A stretch of DNA of 64,000 bases from Arthrobacter sp. MYb213 (GTDB lineage Bacteria; Actinomycetota; Actinomycetes; Actinomycetales; Micrococcaceae). Under the pieces are notes generated by a model that saw only the letters and a list, made by a program, of their open reading frames with translations, searched no databases and had not been told where the DNA came from. A program made the translations under genes and the position numbers. Shown here piece by piece: positions 36,135 through 45,453 of the stretch. The stretch is from the NCBI RefSeq assembly GCF_002979915.1, contig NZ_PCQA01000001.1, positions 310,001-374,000 of the forward strand, written 5' to 3'. Each line of letters opens with the position of its first letter. Position 1 is the first letter of the stretch.

Positions 36135-36177
36135 AGACGCCCGACACACGCCCTGACTTTGGCGTGCCCGGGCGTCT
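36135..36177 (+). terminator. Terminator after ruvCAB
   Basis: AGACGCCCG (36135-36143) pairs with CGGGCGTCT (36169-36177). An inner CACGCC/GGCGTG stem encloses CTGACTTT. It lies about 60 nt after ruvB. Confidence 0.8.
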
Positions 36178-36212
36178 TAGCTCTTTAAACGAATCGTTAG
36201 CAGGTATTACAA

Positions 36213-36620
36213 GTGAATTCCCTCGTCCTTGCACAGGGAGCCGGTGGCGGCTTCAATCCATCCATGATTCTGATGGTCGCGCTCTTCGCAGTGCTGATCA
36301 TCATGATGATCCGTGGTCGCAAGAAGGTTTCTAAGCAGCAAGAAGCACTGAAGACCAAGTCGGTTCCAGGCGCCAAGGTGATGACCAACTCGGGCATCTT
36401 CGGCACCATCATTTCTATCGATGAGCAGGATCGTGTGCTTGTCGAGGTCGCCAATGGCGTGGTGCTCACCTTGCACCGCCAGGCTATCTCCACCTTCTTG
36501 GATCCAGAAGTAACCGAGGCTCCTGCCGAAGAAGCCGCTGGCACTCCTGCCGTCGCCGAATCCCCAGAAGAGAGCCTTCGTCGTTTGAACGACCAGGGCA
36601 AGGACGACCGCAACGCCTAA
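36213..36620 (+). CDS. yajC: Preprotein translocase subunit YajC
   Basis: A 135-residue single-span membrane protein of the SecDF-YajC complex. A short N-terminus is followed by one helix (about 15-30, MILMVALFAVLIIMMI), a basic RGRKKVSKQQ stretch and a beta-rich cytoplasmic domain (VMTNSGIFGTIISID). The C-terminal tail is acidic and Pro/Ala-rich. It starts at GTG 36213. secD and secF follow. Confidence 0.93.
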   Translation: MNSLVLAQGAGGGFNPSMILMVALFAVLIIMMIRGRKKVSKQQEALKTKSVPGAKVMTNSGIFGTIISIDEQDRVLVEVANGVVLTLHRQAISTFLDPEVTEAPAEEAAGTPAVAESPEESLRRLNDQGKDDRNA

Positions 36621-36677
36621 GGCAGGCACCATCGTGGTGGCTGTCTAGCACGCCACCAGTTCAAGAAAGCACAATAG

Positions 36678-38375
36678 ATGTCATCAATTGGACCTGTAAA
36701 ACAGGCACGCAAGGCGTTGCTGTGGTTACTGGTCGTCCTCATCATTGCAACCGGTGTTCTGGTTGCTGGTGTGTCGACGGGCAAGACCGGCGCGGCCCCA
36801 AAGCTGGCGCTCGACCTCGAAGGCGGCACCCAGATGATCCTGGCGCCCCGAGTTAAGGGCGACGTAGCTATTAGCCAGGAGCAGCTCGATCAAGCGGTGG
36901 AAATTATCCGCCAGCGCGTCGATGGTTCCGGTGTTACGGAAGCCGAAATCACCACCCAGTCTGGACGTAACGTCGTCGTGTCGATGCCTGGAACCCCGGA
37001 TGCTGAAACGCGTCAGCTGATCCAGGCCTCGGCGAACATGGAATTCCGTCCGGTGCTCATTACCGGTTCCTACGAGGCAACTCCAAAGGAACAGCGCACC
37101 GCTGACAAGGACATTCCAGCACCGACGGCAAAGCCGGAGAATCCTTCGGATACCAGCTGGATCACCAAAAAGCTCTATAAAGAGTTCGAGGCCTACGACT
37201 GCCCAGTCGAGGTCGAGAAGCGTGAAACTGCGGAGCACGATCCAAAGGCCGCAATGATCTCCTGTGACCCGCGCCAGGGAGTGAAGTACATCCTCGGCCC
37301 GCAGGAAATTCCAGGTGACCAAATTTCTGATGCCTATGCCAACTTGGCACGCGGTGTTCAGGGCGCGGTGACCGGCGAGTGGGTCGTGGTGATCGAGTTC
37401 AACAATCAGGGCGCCGCAACCTTTGCGGAAACGACTCAGCGTCTCATCGCGTTGCAGGGTTCACAGAACCAGTTCGCCATCGTGCTTGATGGAACCGTCA
37501 TCTCAGCTCCAACCACCAATGCGGTGATCTCCGATGGTCGCCCACAGATTTCTGGTGGCTTCACCGAGGAATCCGCGCAGGCGTTGGCCCAGCAGCTCAA
37601 ATACGGCGCACTGCCGATTAGCTTTGATATTCAGTCTGAGCAGCAGGTGTCAGCCACACTCGGTGGGGACCAGCTCAAGGCAGGTATTATCGCGGGCATC
37701 ATTGGTCTAATCTTGGTGTTCATCTATTCGCTCTTCCAGTACCGTGCGCTGGGTCTGGTCACGATTGCTTCGCTGATCGCAGCTGGCGTATTGACCTATC
37801 TTTCGCTTGTACTTCTTGGCTGGGGGATGAATTATCGTCTATCTCTGGCAGGTGTCGCGGGTCTGATCGTGGCCATTGGCTTGATCGCTGACTCCTTCAT
37901 CGTGTACTTCGAACGTGTCCGTGATGAGTTGCGTGATGGCCGTTCGTTGGCCAGTGCCGTGGATGTGGGCTGGTCTCGCGCTAAGCGAACCATTCTGGTT
38001 TCCAAGGCTGTCAACGTACTTGCTGCCGTGGTGCTCTACCTCGTGGCCGTGGGTAACGTGCGAGGCTTCGCCTTCACCCTAGGCTTGACCGCAATCATCG
38101 ACCTCGTCATCGTTTACGGTCTGACCCACCCAACGCTAATGCTGCTGGCACGCACGAAGTTCTTCGCAGATGGACACCGCCTCTCCGGCCTGGATCCATC
38201 GCTGCTTGGCGCGGTACCGCTGTACCGCGGTGCCGGCAAGGTGCGCAGCTTTAATGAAAATGCGCAGGAAAACCGCGGCAAGAAGAACTCTAAAGCGAGC
38301 GGTGAGGCAGCCAAGCGGTTGACCATCGCAGAGCGCCGTCGCGCCGAAGCAAACCGGGAGGAGAACAATGAATAA
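36678..38375 (+). CDS. secD: Protein translocase subunit SecD
   Basis: A 565-residue export factor that uses the proton gradient to pull proteins out of the SecYEG channel. TM1 (about 13-30) is followed by the large extracytoplasmic P1 domain (LDLEGGTQMILAP at its start, ITQSGRNVV-like strands, then YGALPISFDI). TM2-6 run from about 335 to 500 and include GLIVAIGLIADSFIVYFERVRDELR, with the conserved D and R. The C-terminal ~65 residues are a charged cytoplasmic tail rich in Lys/Arg, longer than in E. coli. secF overlaps by 8 nt. Confidence 0.97.
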   Translation: MSSIGPVKQARKALLWLLVVLIIATGVLVAGVSTGKTGAAPKLALDLEGGTQMILAPRVKGDVAISQEQLDQAVEIIRQRVDGSGVTEAEITTQSGRNVVVSMPGTPDAETRQLIQASANMEFRPVLITGSYEATPKEQRTADKDIPAPTAKPENPSDTSWITKKLYKEFEAYDCPVEVEKRETAEHDPKAAMISCDPRQGVKYILGPQEIPGDQISDAYANLARGVQGAVTGEWVVVIEFNNQGAATFAETTQRLIALQGSQNQFAIVLDGTVISAPTTNAVISDGRPQISGGFTEESAQALAQQLKYGALPISFDIQSEQQVSATLGGDQLKAGIIAGIIGLILVFIYSLFQYRALGLVTIASLIAAGVLTYLSLVLLGWGMNYRLSLAGVAGLIVAIGLIADSFIVYFERVRDELRDGRSLASAVDVGWSRAKRTILVSKAVNVLAAVVLYLVAVGNVRGFAFTLGLTAIIDLVIVYGLTHPTLMLLARTKFFADGHRLSGLDPSLLGAVPLYRGAGKVRSFNENAQENRGKKNSKASGEAAKRLTIAERRRAEANREENNE

Positions 38376-39342
38376 TCTCGCAGAGTGGGGCAATCAGCTC
38401 TACACCGGGAAGCGCTCCTACCCGTTCACCCAGAAGCACCGCCTGTGGTTCTTGATCGCTGCTATTCTGGTGATCGCCTCGATCCTGGTTCCGGTGGCCA
38501 AGGGCGGGTTCAACCTCGGAATTGATTTCCGTGGCGGTTCGGAATTTATGGTCTCTGGTGTACAGAACACCGAGGTCAGCGTCGGCGAAGATGTAGTGAA
38601 GAACGCTGCAGATGGTGCCGCCGCTACGGTCACGAATATCGCTCCGGGCACCATGCGCGTGCAGACCGATCGACTCAACGATGATCAGACGCTCACCGTG
38701 GCGGGCGAACTGGCCAAGGCTTACCAAGTCGAATCCAGCGAGGTGACCAGTAACTTCATCGGTCCAACCTGGGGCCAGGACGTCTCCAAGCAGGCTCTGA
38801 TCGGCCTAATCGTGTTCATCGTGTTGGTTGGCTTGCTGATGGCCGCGTACTTCCGCACGTGGAAGATGTCTATCGCCGCAATTGTTGGCCTGTTTGTCGT
38901 GATCATCATTACCGCGGGAATCTATTCGCTCTCCGGTTTTGAAATCACGCCCAGTGCGATTATCGGGTTCCTGACGATTCTGAGTTATTCGCTGTACGAC
39001 ACTGTGGTGGTTTTCGACAAGGTTCGTGAAAACACCAAGGACTTCGAGCAGCAGAATAAGCGCACTTTCCAGCAGAAGGTGAACCTCGCGGTGAACCAGA
39101 CTCTGGTGCGTTCAATCACCACCTCGGTGGTTGCAGTGCTGCCAGTAGCTTCGATCCTGTTCATCGGTTCCTACCTACTCGGTGCCGGTACGCTTAAGGA
39201 CCTGTCGCTGGCTTTGTTCGTCGGCATTATCATCTCCACCTTGTCCACCTTGTTCATTCAGGCGCCGGTCTACAGCTGGTTGCGTGAACGAGATATCGAC
39301 GTGGTCAAGCACAATAAGAAGATGGAAGCGCTGGACGCCTAA
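38368..39342 (+). CDS. secF: Protein translocase subunit SecF
   Basis: A 324-residue partner of SecD with six membrane helices. TM1 is followed by the P1 head (LGIDFRGGSEFMV), then TM2-6 (SALIGLIV-type helices, with IGFLTILSYSLYDTVVVFDKVREN holding the conserved D). Its ATG lies within the last codons of secD (ATGAATAA), which implies coupled synthesis in equal amounts. A strong intrinsic terminator ends the operon. Confidence 0.97.
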   Translation: MNNLAEWGNQLYTGKRSYPFTQKHRLWFLIAAILVIASILVPVAKGGFNLGIDFRGGSEFMVSGVQNTEVSVGEDVVKNAADGAAATVTNIAPGTMRVQTDRLNDDQTLTVAGELAKAYQVESSEVTSNFIGPTWGQDVSKQALIGLIVFIVLVGLLMAAYFRTWKMSIAAIVGLFVVIIITAGIYSLSGFEITPSAIIGFLTILSYSLYDTVVVFDKVRENTKDFEQQNKRTFQQKVNLAVNQTLVRSITTSVVAVLPVASILFIGSYLLGAGTLKDLSLALFVGIIISTLSTLFIQAPVYSWLRERDIDVVKHNKKMEALDA

Positions 39343-39377
39343 GCACTAAAAACCTTCTTGGCATCAAGCCACGAGCG

Positions 39378-39415
39378 AAGTGCCCCGGATCAACCGATCC
39401 GGGGCACTTTTTTAT
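39378..39415 (+). terminator. Intrinsic terminator after secF
   Basis: A perfect 13-bp stem, AAGTGCCCCGGAT (39378-39390) with ATCCGGGGCACTT (39397-39409), loop CAACCG, then a run of Ts. Confidence 0.95.
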
Positions 39416-39551
39416 AGTAGTGTCGAACGGGTAATTAGTTGTCATCACGCGAATGTGCTATAACGAATGAACTAAAACATTGCACGGCGCCGGCATCGCG
39501 AGCTTGGCACCTAGCACCGTTAGGACCGGCAACGGTGGGAAGGAGCGAGGC

Positions 39552-41819
39552 ATGGCTAACACGCCGACCCCAAACAATTCGAAGCGACGCTCTATCTCAC
39601 GTCTAGTACGCTTTGCGGGCCGAGGTAGCACTCCGAGCACCTCGCCAACTTTGGAACCGTTGCTACGCACGGTCAAATCCAAACACCCCAAGGCTGATCT
39701 TGATCTGCTGATCCACGCCTACGAGGTGGCAGAAAAGTACCACGAGGGTCAAAAACGTAAAAGTGGAGACCCCTACATCACCCACCCGGTGGCCGTAGCG
39801 ACGATCCTTGCAGAAATGGGTATGACAGGTTCGATCCTGGCTGCCGCGTTGCTGCACGACACCGTGGAAGACACCGACTACTCGCTAGAGTCGGTCACCA
39901 AGGAATTTTCCGAAGAGATCGCGATGCTCGTCGACGGGGTGACCAAACTCGACAAGGTCACCTATGGGGATGCCGCCCCGGCGGAAACCGTCCGCAAAAT
40001 GGTTGTCGCGATGTCCCGCGATATCCGTGTGCTGCTCATCAAATTGGCCGACCGCCTGCACAACGCGCGCACCTGGCGTTATGTCTCTGCCGAGTCCAGC
40101 TCGCGCAAGGCGAAAGAGACCTTAGAGATCTTCGCTCCGCTGGCGCACCGGCTGGGCATGAACGCGGTTAAATGGGAACTGGAAGACCTTTCCTTCGCAG
40201 CCCTGCACCCACTGGTGTACCAAGAAATTGTTCGGATGGTGGGGGACCGCACCCCGGAACGCGAAAAATACCTCGCAGGCATCCGCGAACAGCTGAACAA
40301 TAAACTGGGCGAACTCAACGTTCACGCCCAAGTCTCGGGCCGACCGAAGCACTATTACTCGATCTACCAGAAGATGATCGTGCGCGGTAAAGACTTCGAC
40401 GACATTCACGACCTGATGGGCGTACGGATCACCGTGGACTCGGTGAAGGACTGTTATGGCGCCCTGGGCGTAGTGCACTCCGAATGGAATCCGCTGCCCG
40501 GACGTTTCAAAGACTACATCGCGCTGCCGAAGCTAAACCTTTATCAGTCTCTGCACACCACCGTAATGGGCCCAGAGGGCAAGCCGGTGGAAATTCAGAT
40601 CCGCACCCATGAGATGCACCTACACGCCGAGAATGGGGTGGCAGCGCACTTCCAGTACAAGCATGGGGACCGCTCCGATGCGATGCTCTCGCCGGAGAAG
40701 AACATGGAGTGGCTGCGCTCCTTGATGGAGTGGCAGGAGGACACCACCGACTCCGAGGAATTCCTCGACGGACTGCGCTACACCATCAACTCCGCCGAAG
40801 TTTACGTGTTCACCCCCAAGGGTGACATCATGTCCCTGCCGGTGGGTGCTACGCCGATCGATTTTGCCTATTCCATCCACACCGATGTTGGACACCGCAC
40901 CATTGGCTCCCGGGTGAACGGCAAACTCGTTCCACTGCATACCGAGTTGAAGCAGGGCGACGTGGTGGAGGTCTTCACCTCCAAGGCCGAAGACGCCGGC
41001 CCTTCGCAGGACTGGCAGCACTTCGTCAAGTCCCCGCGAGCCAAGGCTAAGATTCGCGCGTACTTCTCTAAGGAACGCCGCGAGGAAGCGATTGAAAAGG
41101 GCAAGGAGCTACTCACTAAGGAGTTGCGCCGCAATCAATTGCCACTGCAGCGGTTGATGACCCATGAGTTGCTGACCACCGTGGCCACCAACCTGCACCA
41201 CGTGGATATTTCGGCGCTCTACCAGTCGGTGGGTGATGGGCACACCAGTGCGCAGAACGTTATCGAACACCTGGTCTCGCTCACCGGCCCTCCGGCGGGA
41301 GAACAGGTCGATGAAGAAGCAGTCGTCAGCACCAGCCTGTCCAAGCCCACCACGGGCAACGACGCCGGCGTCATCGTGCAGGGCGTCGGGGATGTGCTGG
41401 TCAAGCTCGCTCGTTGCTGTACACCGGTCCCACCGGATGAGATCCAGGGCTTCGTGACCCGCGGCGCCGGAGTTTCGGTGCACCGCACCGACTGCCTCAA
41501 CCTCGCACAGCTTGCCCAACAGCCTGACCGCTTGGTTCAGGTATCCTGGGCGGAAAAGCACCACGGGGTATTCCTGGTGGAAATCCAGGTGGAAGCGCTG
41601 GACCGCAAGTCACTGCTCTCAGATGTCACCCGGATCCTGTCCGAAAGCCACCTGAACATTCTCTCGGCCAGCGTGCAAACTAGCCGCGAACGAGTGGCGA
41701 TCTCACGGTTCTCCTTCGAAATGGGCGATCCAAAATTCCTGAGCCATGTGCTCAACCAGGTCCGCCGCATCGATGGAGTCTACGACGTCTACCGCACCAC
41801 CGCAGGAAGTCGACGCTAA
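39552..41819 (+). CDS. relA: Bifunctional (p)ppGpp synthetase/hydrolase (Rel/RSH)
   Basis: A 755-residue stringent-response enzyme. The hydrolase domain has the HD motif HDTVED (about 102-107). The synthetase domain has [16 protein letters not shown] and the AHFQYKHGD loop. TGS ([24 protein letters not shown]), zinc-finger ([20 protein letters not shown], the C-C and H-C cluster) and ACT ([20 protein letters not shown]) domains follow. With both HD and synthetase motifs intact it should make and degrade (p)ppGpp. The frame reaches TTG 39480, but the ATG at 39552, after GGAAGGAG, is preferred. Confidence 0.96.
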   Translation: MANTPTPNNSKRRSISRLVRFAGRGSTPSTSPTLEPLLRTVKSKHPKADLDLLIHAYEVAEKYHEGQKRKSGDPYITHPVAVATILAEMGMTGSILAAALLHDTVEDTDYSLESVTKEFSEEIAMLVDGVTKLDKVTYGDAAPAETVRKMVVAMSRDIRVLLIKLADRLHNARTWRYVSAESSSRKAKETLEIFAPLAHRLGMNAVKWELEDLSFAALHPLVYQEIVRMVGDRTPEREKYLAGIREQLNNKLGELNVHAQVSGRPKHYYSIYQKMIVRGKDFDDIHDLMGVRITVDSVKDCYGALGVVHSEWNPLPGRFKDYIALPKLNLYQSLHTTVMGPEGKPVEIQIRTHEMHLHAENGVAAHFQYKHGDRSDAMLSPEKNMEWLRSLMEWQEDTTDSEEFLDGLRYTINSAEVYVFTPKGDIMSLPVGATPIDFAYSIHTDVGHRTIGSRVNGKLVPLHTELKQGDVVEVFTSKAEDAGPSQDWQHFVKSPRAKAKIRAYFSKERREEAIEKGKELLTKELRRNQLPLQRLMTHELLTTVATNLHHVDISALYQSVGDGHTSAQNVIEHLVSLTGPPAGEQVDEEAVVSTSLSKPTTGNDAGVIVQGVGDVLVKLARCCTPVPPDEIQGFVTRGAGVSVHRTDCLNLAQLAQQPDRLVQVSWAEKHHGVFLVEIQVEALDRKSLLSDVTRILSESHLNILSASVQTSRERVAISRFSFEMGDPKFLSHVLNQVRRIDGVYDVYRTTAGSRR

Positions 41820-41827
41820 ACACCAAA

Positions 41828-41873
41828 CCCTGCGTAACGCCAGCTACAATCTGGGTCGTTACGTGGGGTTTTG
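41828..41873. terminator. Terminator after relA
   Basis: CGTAACG (41833-41839) pairs with CGTTACG (41857-41863), flanked by CCC/GGGG and with an inner CCAG/CTGG stem. TTTT follows. Confidence 0.75.
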
Positions 41874-41889
41874 TGTACCCTGGGCGGTT

Positions 41890-42495
41890 TTAGGCAGCAC
41901 GCGCCTCATAGGACTGCACCAAGCGCAGTGCACGCGCCACAGGGGGACTGGCCTCCAGTTGGGCCAGGCTTTCACCCACGGCGTCCAGATTCAAAAACGG
42001 ATCACCAAGGCGTTGCACTTGATTAAACACCGAGGTGGCGATCGGCAATGGGTCATAACAGGCCACATCGCAGACCGTGCGCAAGGAACTGCTCAGCCTG
42101 ACCCGTTTACGATTGACCACATCCGCATCGTCAATCGGCAGCTGCACAAATTCAAAGTGCAGCCCGTTGCCCGGCCGGAAAGGCCGATGATAGAGATCCG
42201 ATGAAATGCAGACGGTGTTCACATGTGGCAGTAAGCCATGGATCCAGGCGGCGGTCTGCTGGCAGAAAATATCGGTTCTACCAAAATGTCGACCGGCAAG
42301 AAACGCGGCTATTTGCGCCCGCGCGGTCGAGTCATAACGAAACCTGCTCTCCACAAAACACCCACCAATGGATTCGCGCAGCAGCCCATGGCTAGCCATG
42401 GCGCCAAGCTCATTGCGGGTAAAAGGTTCGCCGACGATAAACAGGTCTTCGGGGATACGCAACGCGGCGACGCGCTGTCCGGTAACTTTTTCCAT
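41890..42495 (-). CDS. AbiEi-antitoxin-like hypothetical protein
   Basis: A 201-residue protein resembling the type IV antitoxin AbiEi family and the N-terminal part of related DUF559 proteins. It has an N-terminal winged-helix-like segment (FTRNELGAMASHGLLRES), a middle part with CQQTAAWIHGLLP, and the pattern RVRLSSSLRTVCDVACY, which corresponds to the conserved L-R-T-x-x-D-L-A stretch. No AbiEii-type toxin gene is adjacent, so a toxin-antitoxin role is unproven. It may instead be an orphan regulator. It is convergent with relA. Confidence 0.6.
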   Translation of the reverse strand: MEKVTGQRVAALRIPEDLFIVGEPFTRNELGAMASHGLLRESIGGCFVESRFRYDSTARAQIAAFLAGRHFGRTDIFCQQTAAWIHGLLPHVNTVCISSDLYHRPFRPGNGLHFEFVQLPIDDADVVNRKRVRLSSSLRTVCDVACYDPLPIATSVFNQVQRLGDPFLNLDAVGESLAQLEASPPVARALRLVQSYEARAA

Positions 42496-42553
42496 AAAGC
42501 TACTGAACCAGCAAGCGCCGCCGCGTAGGGGGTGTTTGTGCGATCTGTGGATT

Positions 42554-43912
42554 CTAGTCGAGATCCGCCGCAGACTTCTCCAGGGTGTTCAACCACATCT
42601 GGCGAGCCTCCAAGGCCTCCTGAGCCTTCGCGATCCGCTTGGCATTACCCTGCTTTTTCGCTGCTTCAAGGTCCTCTTCCAAAGCTGCAATGGTGTCCTG
42701 CAGCTGCGAAAGCATCGAGTTCGAGCGGGCCTTGGTCTCTGGATTTGACCGGCGCCACTGCTCTTCTTCGGCGCCCTTGACTGCCTCTTCCACCTGACGC
42801 AATGCCGATTCGACTCGCTGGAGGTCCGCGCGTGGCACCTTGCCAGCTACTTCCCAACGGCTACGAATTGAATCGAGCTTCTGCTTGGTGATGGTCAGAT
42901 CCTTCACCGGCACCAAGGTGCGAGCCTCTTCAAGCAGCGCCTCCTTGACGATCAGGTTTTCAGCGTATTCGGCATCAACCTTCGCATTTTCCGCGGCACG
43001 CGCCTGGAAGAATACGTCCTGCGAAGCACGGAATCGGCTCCACAGCGCGTCGTCATCCTTGCGTGAGGCACGGCGGGATTTTTTCCACTCGTCCATCAGC
43101 TTGCGGTACTCGGCGGCGGTGCCTGCCCAGTCGGTGGAGGTTTGCAACGCCTCGGCGCGGCTGATCAGCTCCTCCTTGGCAGACTTTGCCTGCGCGTTGG
43201 TGGCATCGAGCTGTGAGAAGTACGCCCGGCGGTGACGGTCAAAGGTGGTGCGCGCAGCACGGAAACGCTTCCAGAGCGCATCTTCGGTGGCACGCGGCAA
43301 ACGTACGGCCGAACGCTGAGTGCCCTTCCACGTTTCGAACAGTTCGTTCATCGCGGTGGAAGCGGTCTTCCACTGGATCTGCTCGGGACGCTTCTCAGCC
43401 AAGGCTTCGGCCTGCTCAACAAGGGCTTCGCGCACCTTGAGCTGTTCGGCACGGGCGGCCTCGGTGACCTGACGCTGTTCGCCAGCCAGAGCACTCACCG
43501 CGGTGCGTGCAGCGGCGATCCGCGCTTCCAGCTTCGGAATATCGCCGACCAGATGGCGCTCGGCCACGGTGGCGGCCAAGGTATCCAAGGTCTTTGGCAT
43601 ATCGCCACTTGGTGCCTTCGCGCTCACACGCTGTTCGAGTAGCATCAATTGGGACAGCACATCGTCGTATTTGCGCACAAAGTAGGCCAAAGCCTCATCC
43701 TTTGTGGCATCCGGGTACTGTCCAACCGGGTGCTCGGCGCCGTCAATGATGACAAATACATGCCCATCGTCGGTGACGCGGGCAAATTTTGCCGCTTCTT
43801 CAAGGGGGGTACTGTGGTCGACGGGCTGAGCCACAACCTGCTTTGCCACTGGCTTATGCGCCTGTGGCAAGGGGATGTTCGGGCTGTCGTCGGATTTCTG
43901 ACTGGTGGTCAC
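42554..43912 (-). CDS. DUF349 domain-containing protein
   Basis: A 452-residue, strongly charged, coiled-coil-rich protein. It contains repeated DUF349 units, each with the W-x-x-x-x-x-A/S and L-W-x-R-F-R-A pattern (LWKRFRAARTTFDRHRRAYF, LWSRFRASQDVFFQARAAEN). The N-terminal 90 residues include a small beta region (DDGHVFVIIDGAEHPVGQY). DUF349 proteins have no agreed function. It is divergent from hisS with 143 bp between, and common in this order in actinobacteria. Confidence 0.88.
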   Translation of the reverse strand: MTTSQKSDDSPNIPLPQAHKPVAKQVVAQPVDHSTPLEEAAKFARVTDDGHVFVIIDGAEHPVGQYPDATKDEALAYFVRKYDDVLSQLMLLEQRVSAKAPSGDMPKTLDTLAATVAERHLVGDIPKLEARIAAARTAVSALAGEQRQVTEAARAEQLKVREALVEQAEALAEKRPEQIQWKTASTAMNELFETWKGTQRSAVRLPRATEDALWKRFRAARTTFDRHRRAYFSQLDATNAQAKSAKEELISRAEALQTSTDWAGTAAEYRKLMDEWKKSRRASRKDDDALWSRFRASQDVFFQARAAENAKVDAEYAENLIVKEALLEEARTLVPVKDLTITKQKLDSIRSRWEVAGKVPRADLQRVESALRQVEEAVKGAEEEQWRRSNPETKARSNSMLSQLQDTIAALEEDLEAAKKQGNAKRIAKAQEALEARQMWLNTLEKSAADLD

Positions 43913-44055
43913 CGCTGAAACTCTTTCGCTTTACTGTTCGCTTGCTTTGCCTAACTCTACCTGTGAGCTGCACTTCTTAGTAAGCCGACGTGCACAGTAT
44001 TGCTACCTGATGCGTCGTAAGATGGATAGGCAACCATTTTGTATGAAGGAGTTTC

Positions 44056-45381
44056 ATGGCACGCAAGGCCTCATTATCAGGTTTCCCCGAATGGCTTCCC
44101 GCCGAGCGGGTCGTCGAACAACATGTGTTAGACACCTTGCGTCGCACCTTTGAACTGCATGGTTTTGCCAACATTGAAACGCGCGCGGTGGAGACCCGCG
44201 GGCAGCTGCTGCGCAAGGGCGAGATCGACAAGGAAGTTTACGGCCTCTCGCGGCTAGCGGCTGAAAATGAAGATAAGCACGATCCGAACGCACTAGCCCT
44301 GCACTTTGATCTGACGGTGCCTTTTGCCCGCTACGTGGTAGAAAACGCCGGACACCTAGCTTTCCCTTTCCGCCGCTACCAGATGCAAAAGGTGTGGCGC
44401 GGCGAGCGTCCGCAAGACGGCCGCTTCCGTGAATTCACCCAGGCAGATATCGACGTGGTCGGCGACGGCACGCTCGCCTTCAGCTACGACGTGGAGCTGG
44501 CACTGACCATTGCCGATGCCCTGTCCGCACTGCCGATCGGCGACTTCCGTCTGCGCGTAAACAACCGCAAGCTGGCCGAAGGCTTCTACCGTGGTCTGGG
44601 TCTAGATGATCCGGATGCGGTGCTGCGCGCCATCGACAAGCTGGAAAAAATTGGCAACGAGGCGGTGGCCACGATCCTCATCGACGAGGTTGGCGCCACC
44701 CGTGAACAGGCCGACGCCGCGCTGGCCCTGGCCGCCATCCGTACGCTGGACACCAGCTTCGTGGAGCAGGTGCGCGCCCTAGGCGTCGAACACGAGCTGC
44801 TAGATACCGGGCTCGATGAACTCTTCCAGGTGATTGACGCCGCCTCTAAGCGTGCCCCGGGCAAGGTGATGGCGGATCTGTCCATCGCCCGCGGCCTAGA
44901 TTATTACACCGGCACCGTGTACGAGACCGTGCTGGTGGGCCACGAATCTTTGGGTTCGATCTGCTCCGGCGGGCGCTACGAATCCTTGGCGTCCAAGGGC
45001 AAGAAAAATTACCCCGGCGTAGGACTGTCCATCGGCGTGACTCGTTTGGTCTCCCGGATCCTTGCCGAGGAGCTGGTGAGCGCCGCGCGCACCGTGCCGT
45101 CGGTGGTATATGTCACCTTGCTCAACGACGATTCCTGGCACCAGGCCCAAGACGTTGCTGCCGCGCTACGTGGCCGGGGGATCGCCTGCGAGGTCGCTTC
45201 GAGCGCCGAAAAGTTCGGTAAGCAGATCAAGTTCGCAGACCGACGCGGAATTCCGTTCGTCTGGTTCACCCAGGAAGACGGCACCCACGAGGTGAAAGAT
45301 ATCCGCACCGGTGAGCAAATTACCGCCGATCCAAGCAGCTGGACCCCACCGGCAGAAGATCTGCACAACACCGTCAACTAG
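44056..45381 (+). CDS. hisS: Histidine--tRNA ligase
   Basis: A 441-residue class II synthetase. The N-terminus carries motif 1 (LDTLRRTFELHGFANIETRA). Motif 2 is FRRYQMQKVWRGERPQDGRFREF. The histidine-specific motif is ARGLDYYTGTVYE, and motif 3 is GVGLSIGVTRL. The C-terminal anticodon-binding domain follows. It starts at ATG with AAGGAG 7 nt upstream. aspS follows after 72 bp in the common hisS-aspS order. Confidence 0.97.
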   Translation: MARKASLSGFPEWLPAERVVEQHVLDTLRRTFELHGFANIETRAVETRGQLLRKGEIDKEVYGLSRLAAENEDKHDPNALALHFDLTVPFARYVVENAGHLAFPFRRYQMQKVWRGERPQDGRFREFTQADIDVVGDGTLAFSYDVELALTIADALSALPIGDFRLRVNNRKLAEGFYRGLGLDDPDAVLRAIDKLEKIGNEAVATILIDEVGATREQADAALALAAIRTLDTSFVEQVRALGVEHELLDTGLDELFQVIDAASKRAPGKVMADLSIARGLDYYTGTVYETVLVGHESLGSICSGGRYESLASKGKKNYPGVGLSIGVTRLVSRILAEELVSAARTVPSVVYVTLLNDDSWHQAQDVAAALRGRGIACEVASSAEKFGKQIKFADRRGIPFVWFTQEDGTHEVKDIRTGEQITADPSSWTPPAEDLHNTVN

Positions 45382-45453
45382 TCACGGTGCACTAAACTCG
45401 TCAACGAGAAGAACTGAAGAGATTTCTAGTCTCAACCGACCGAAAGGATCGTA

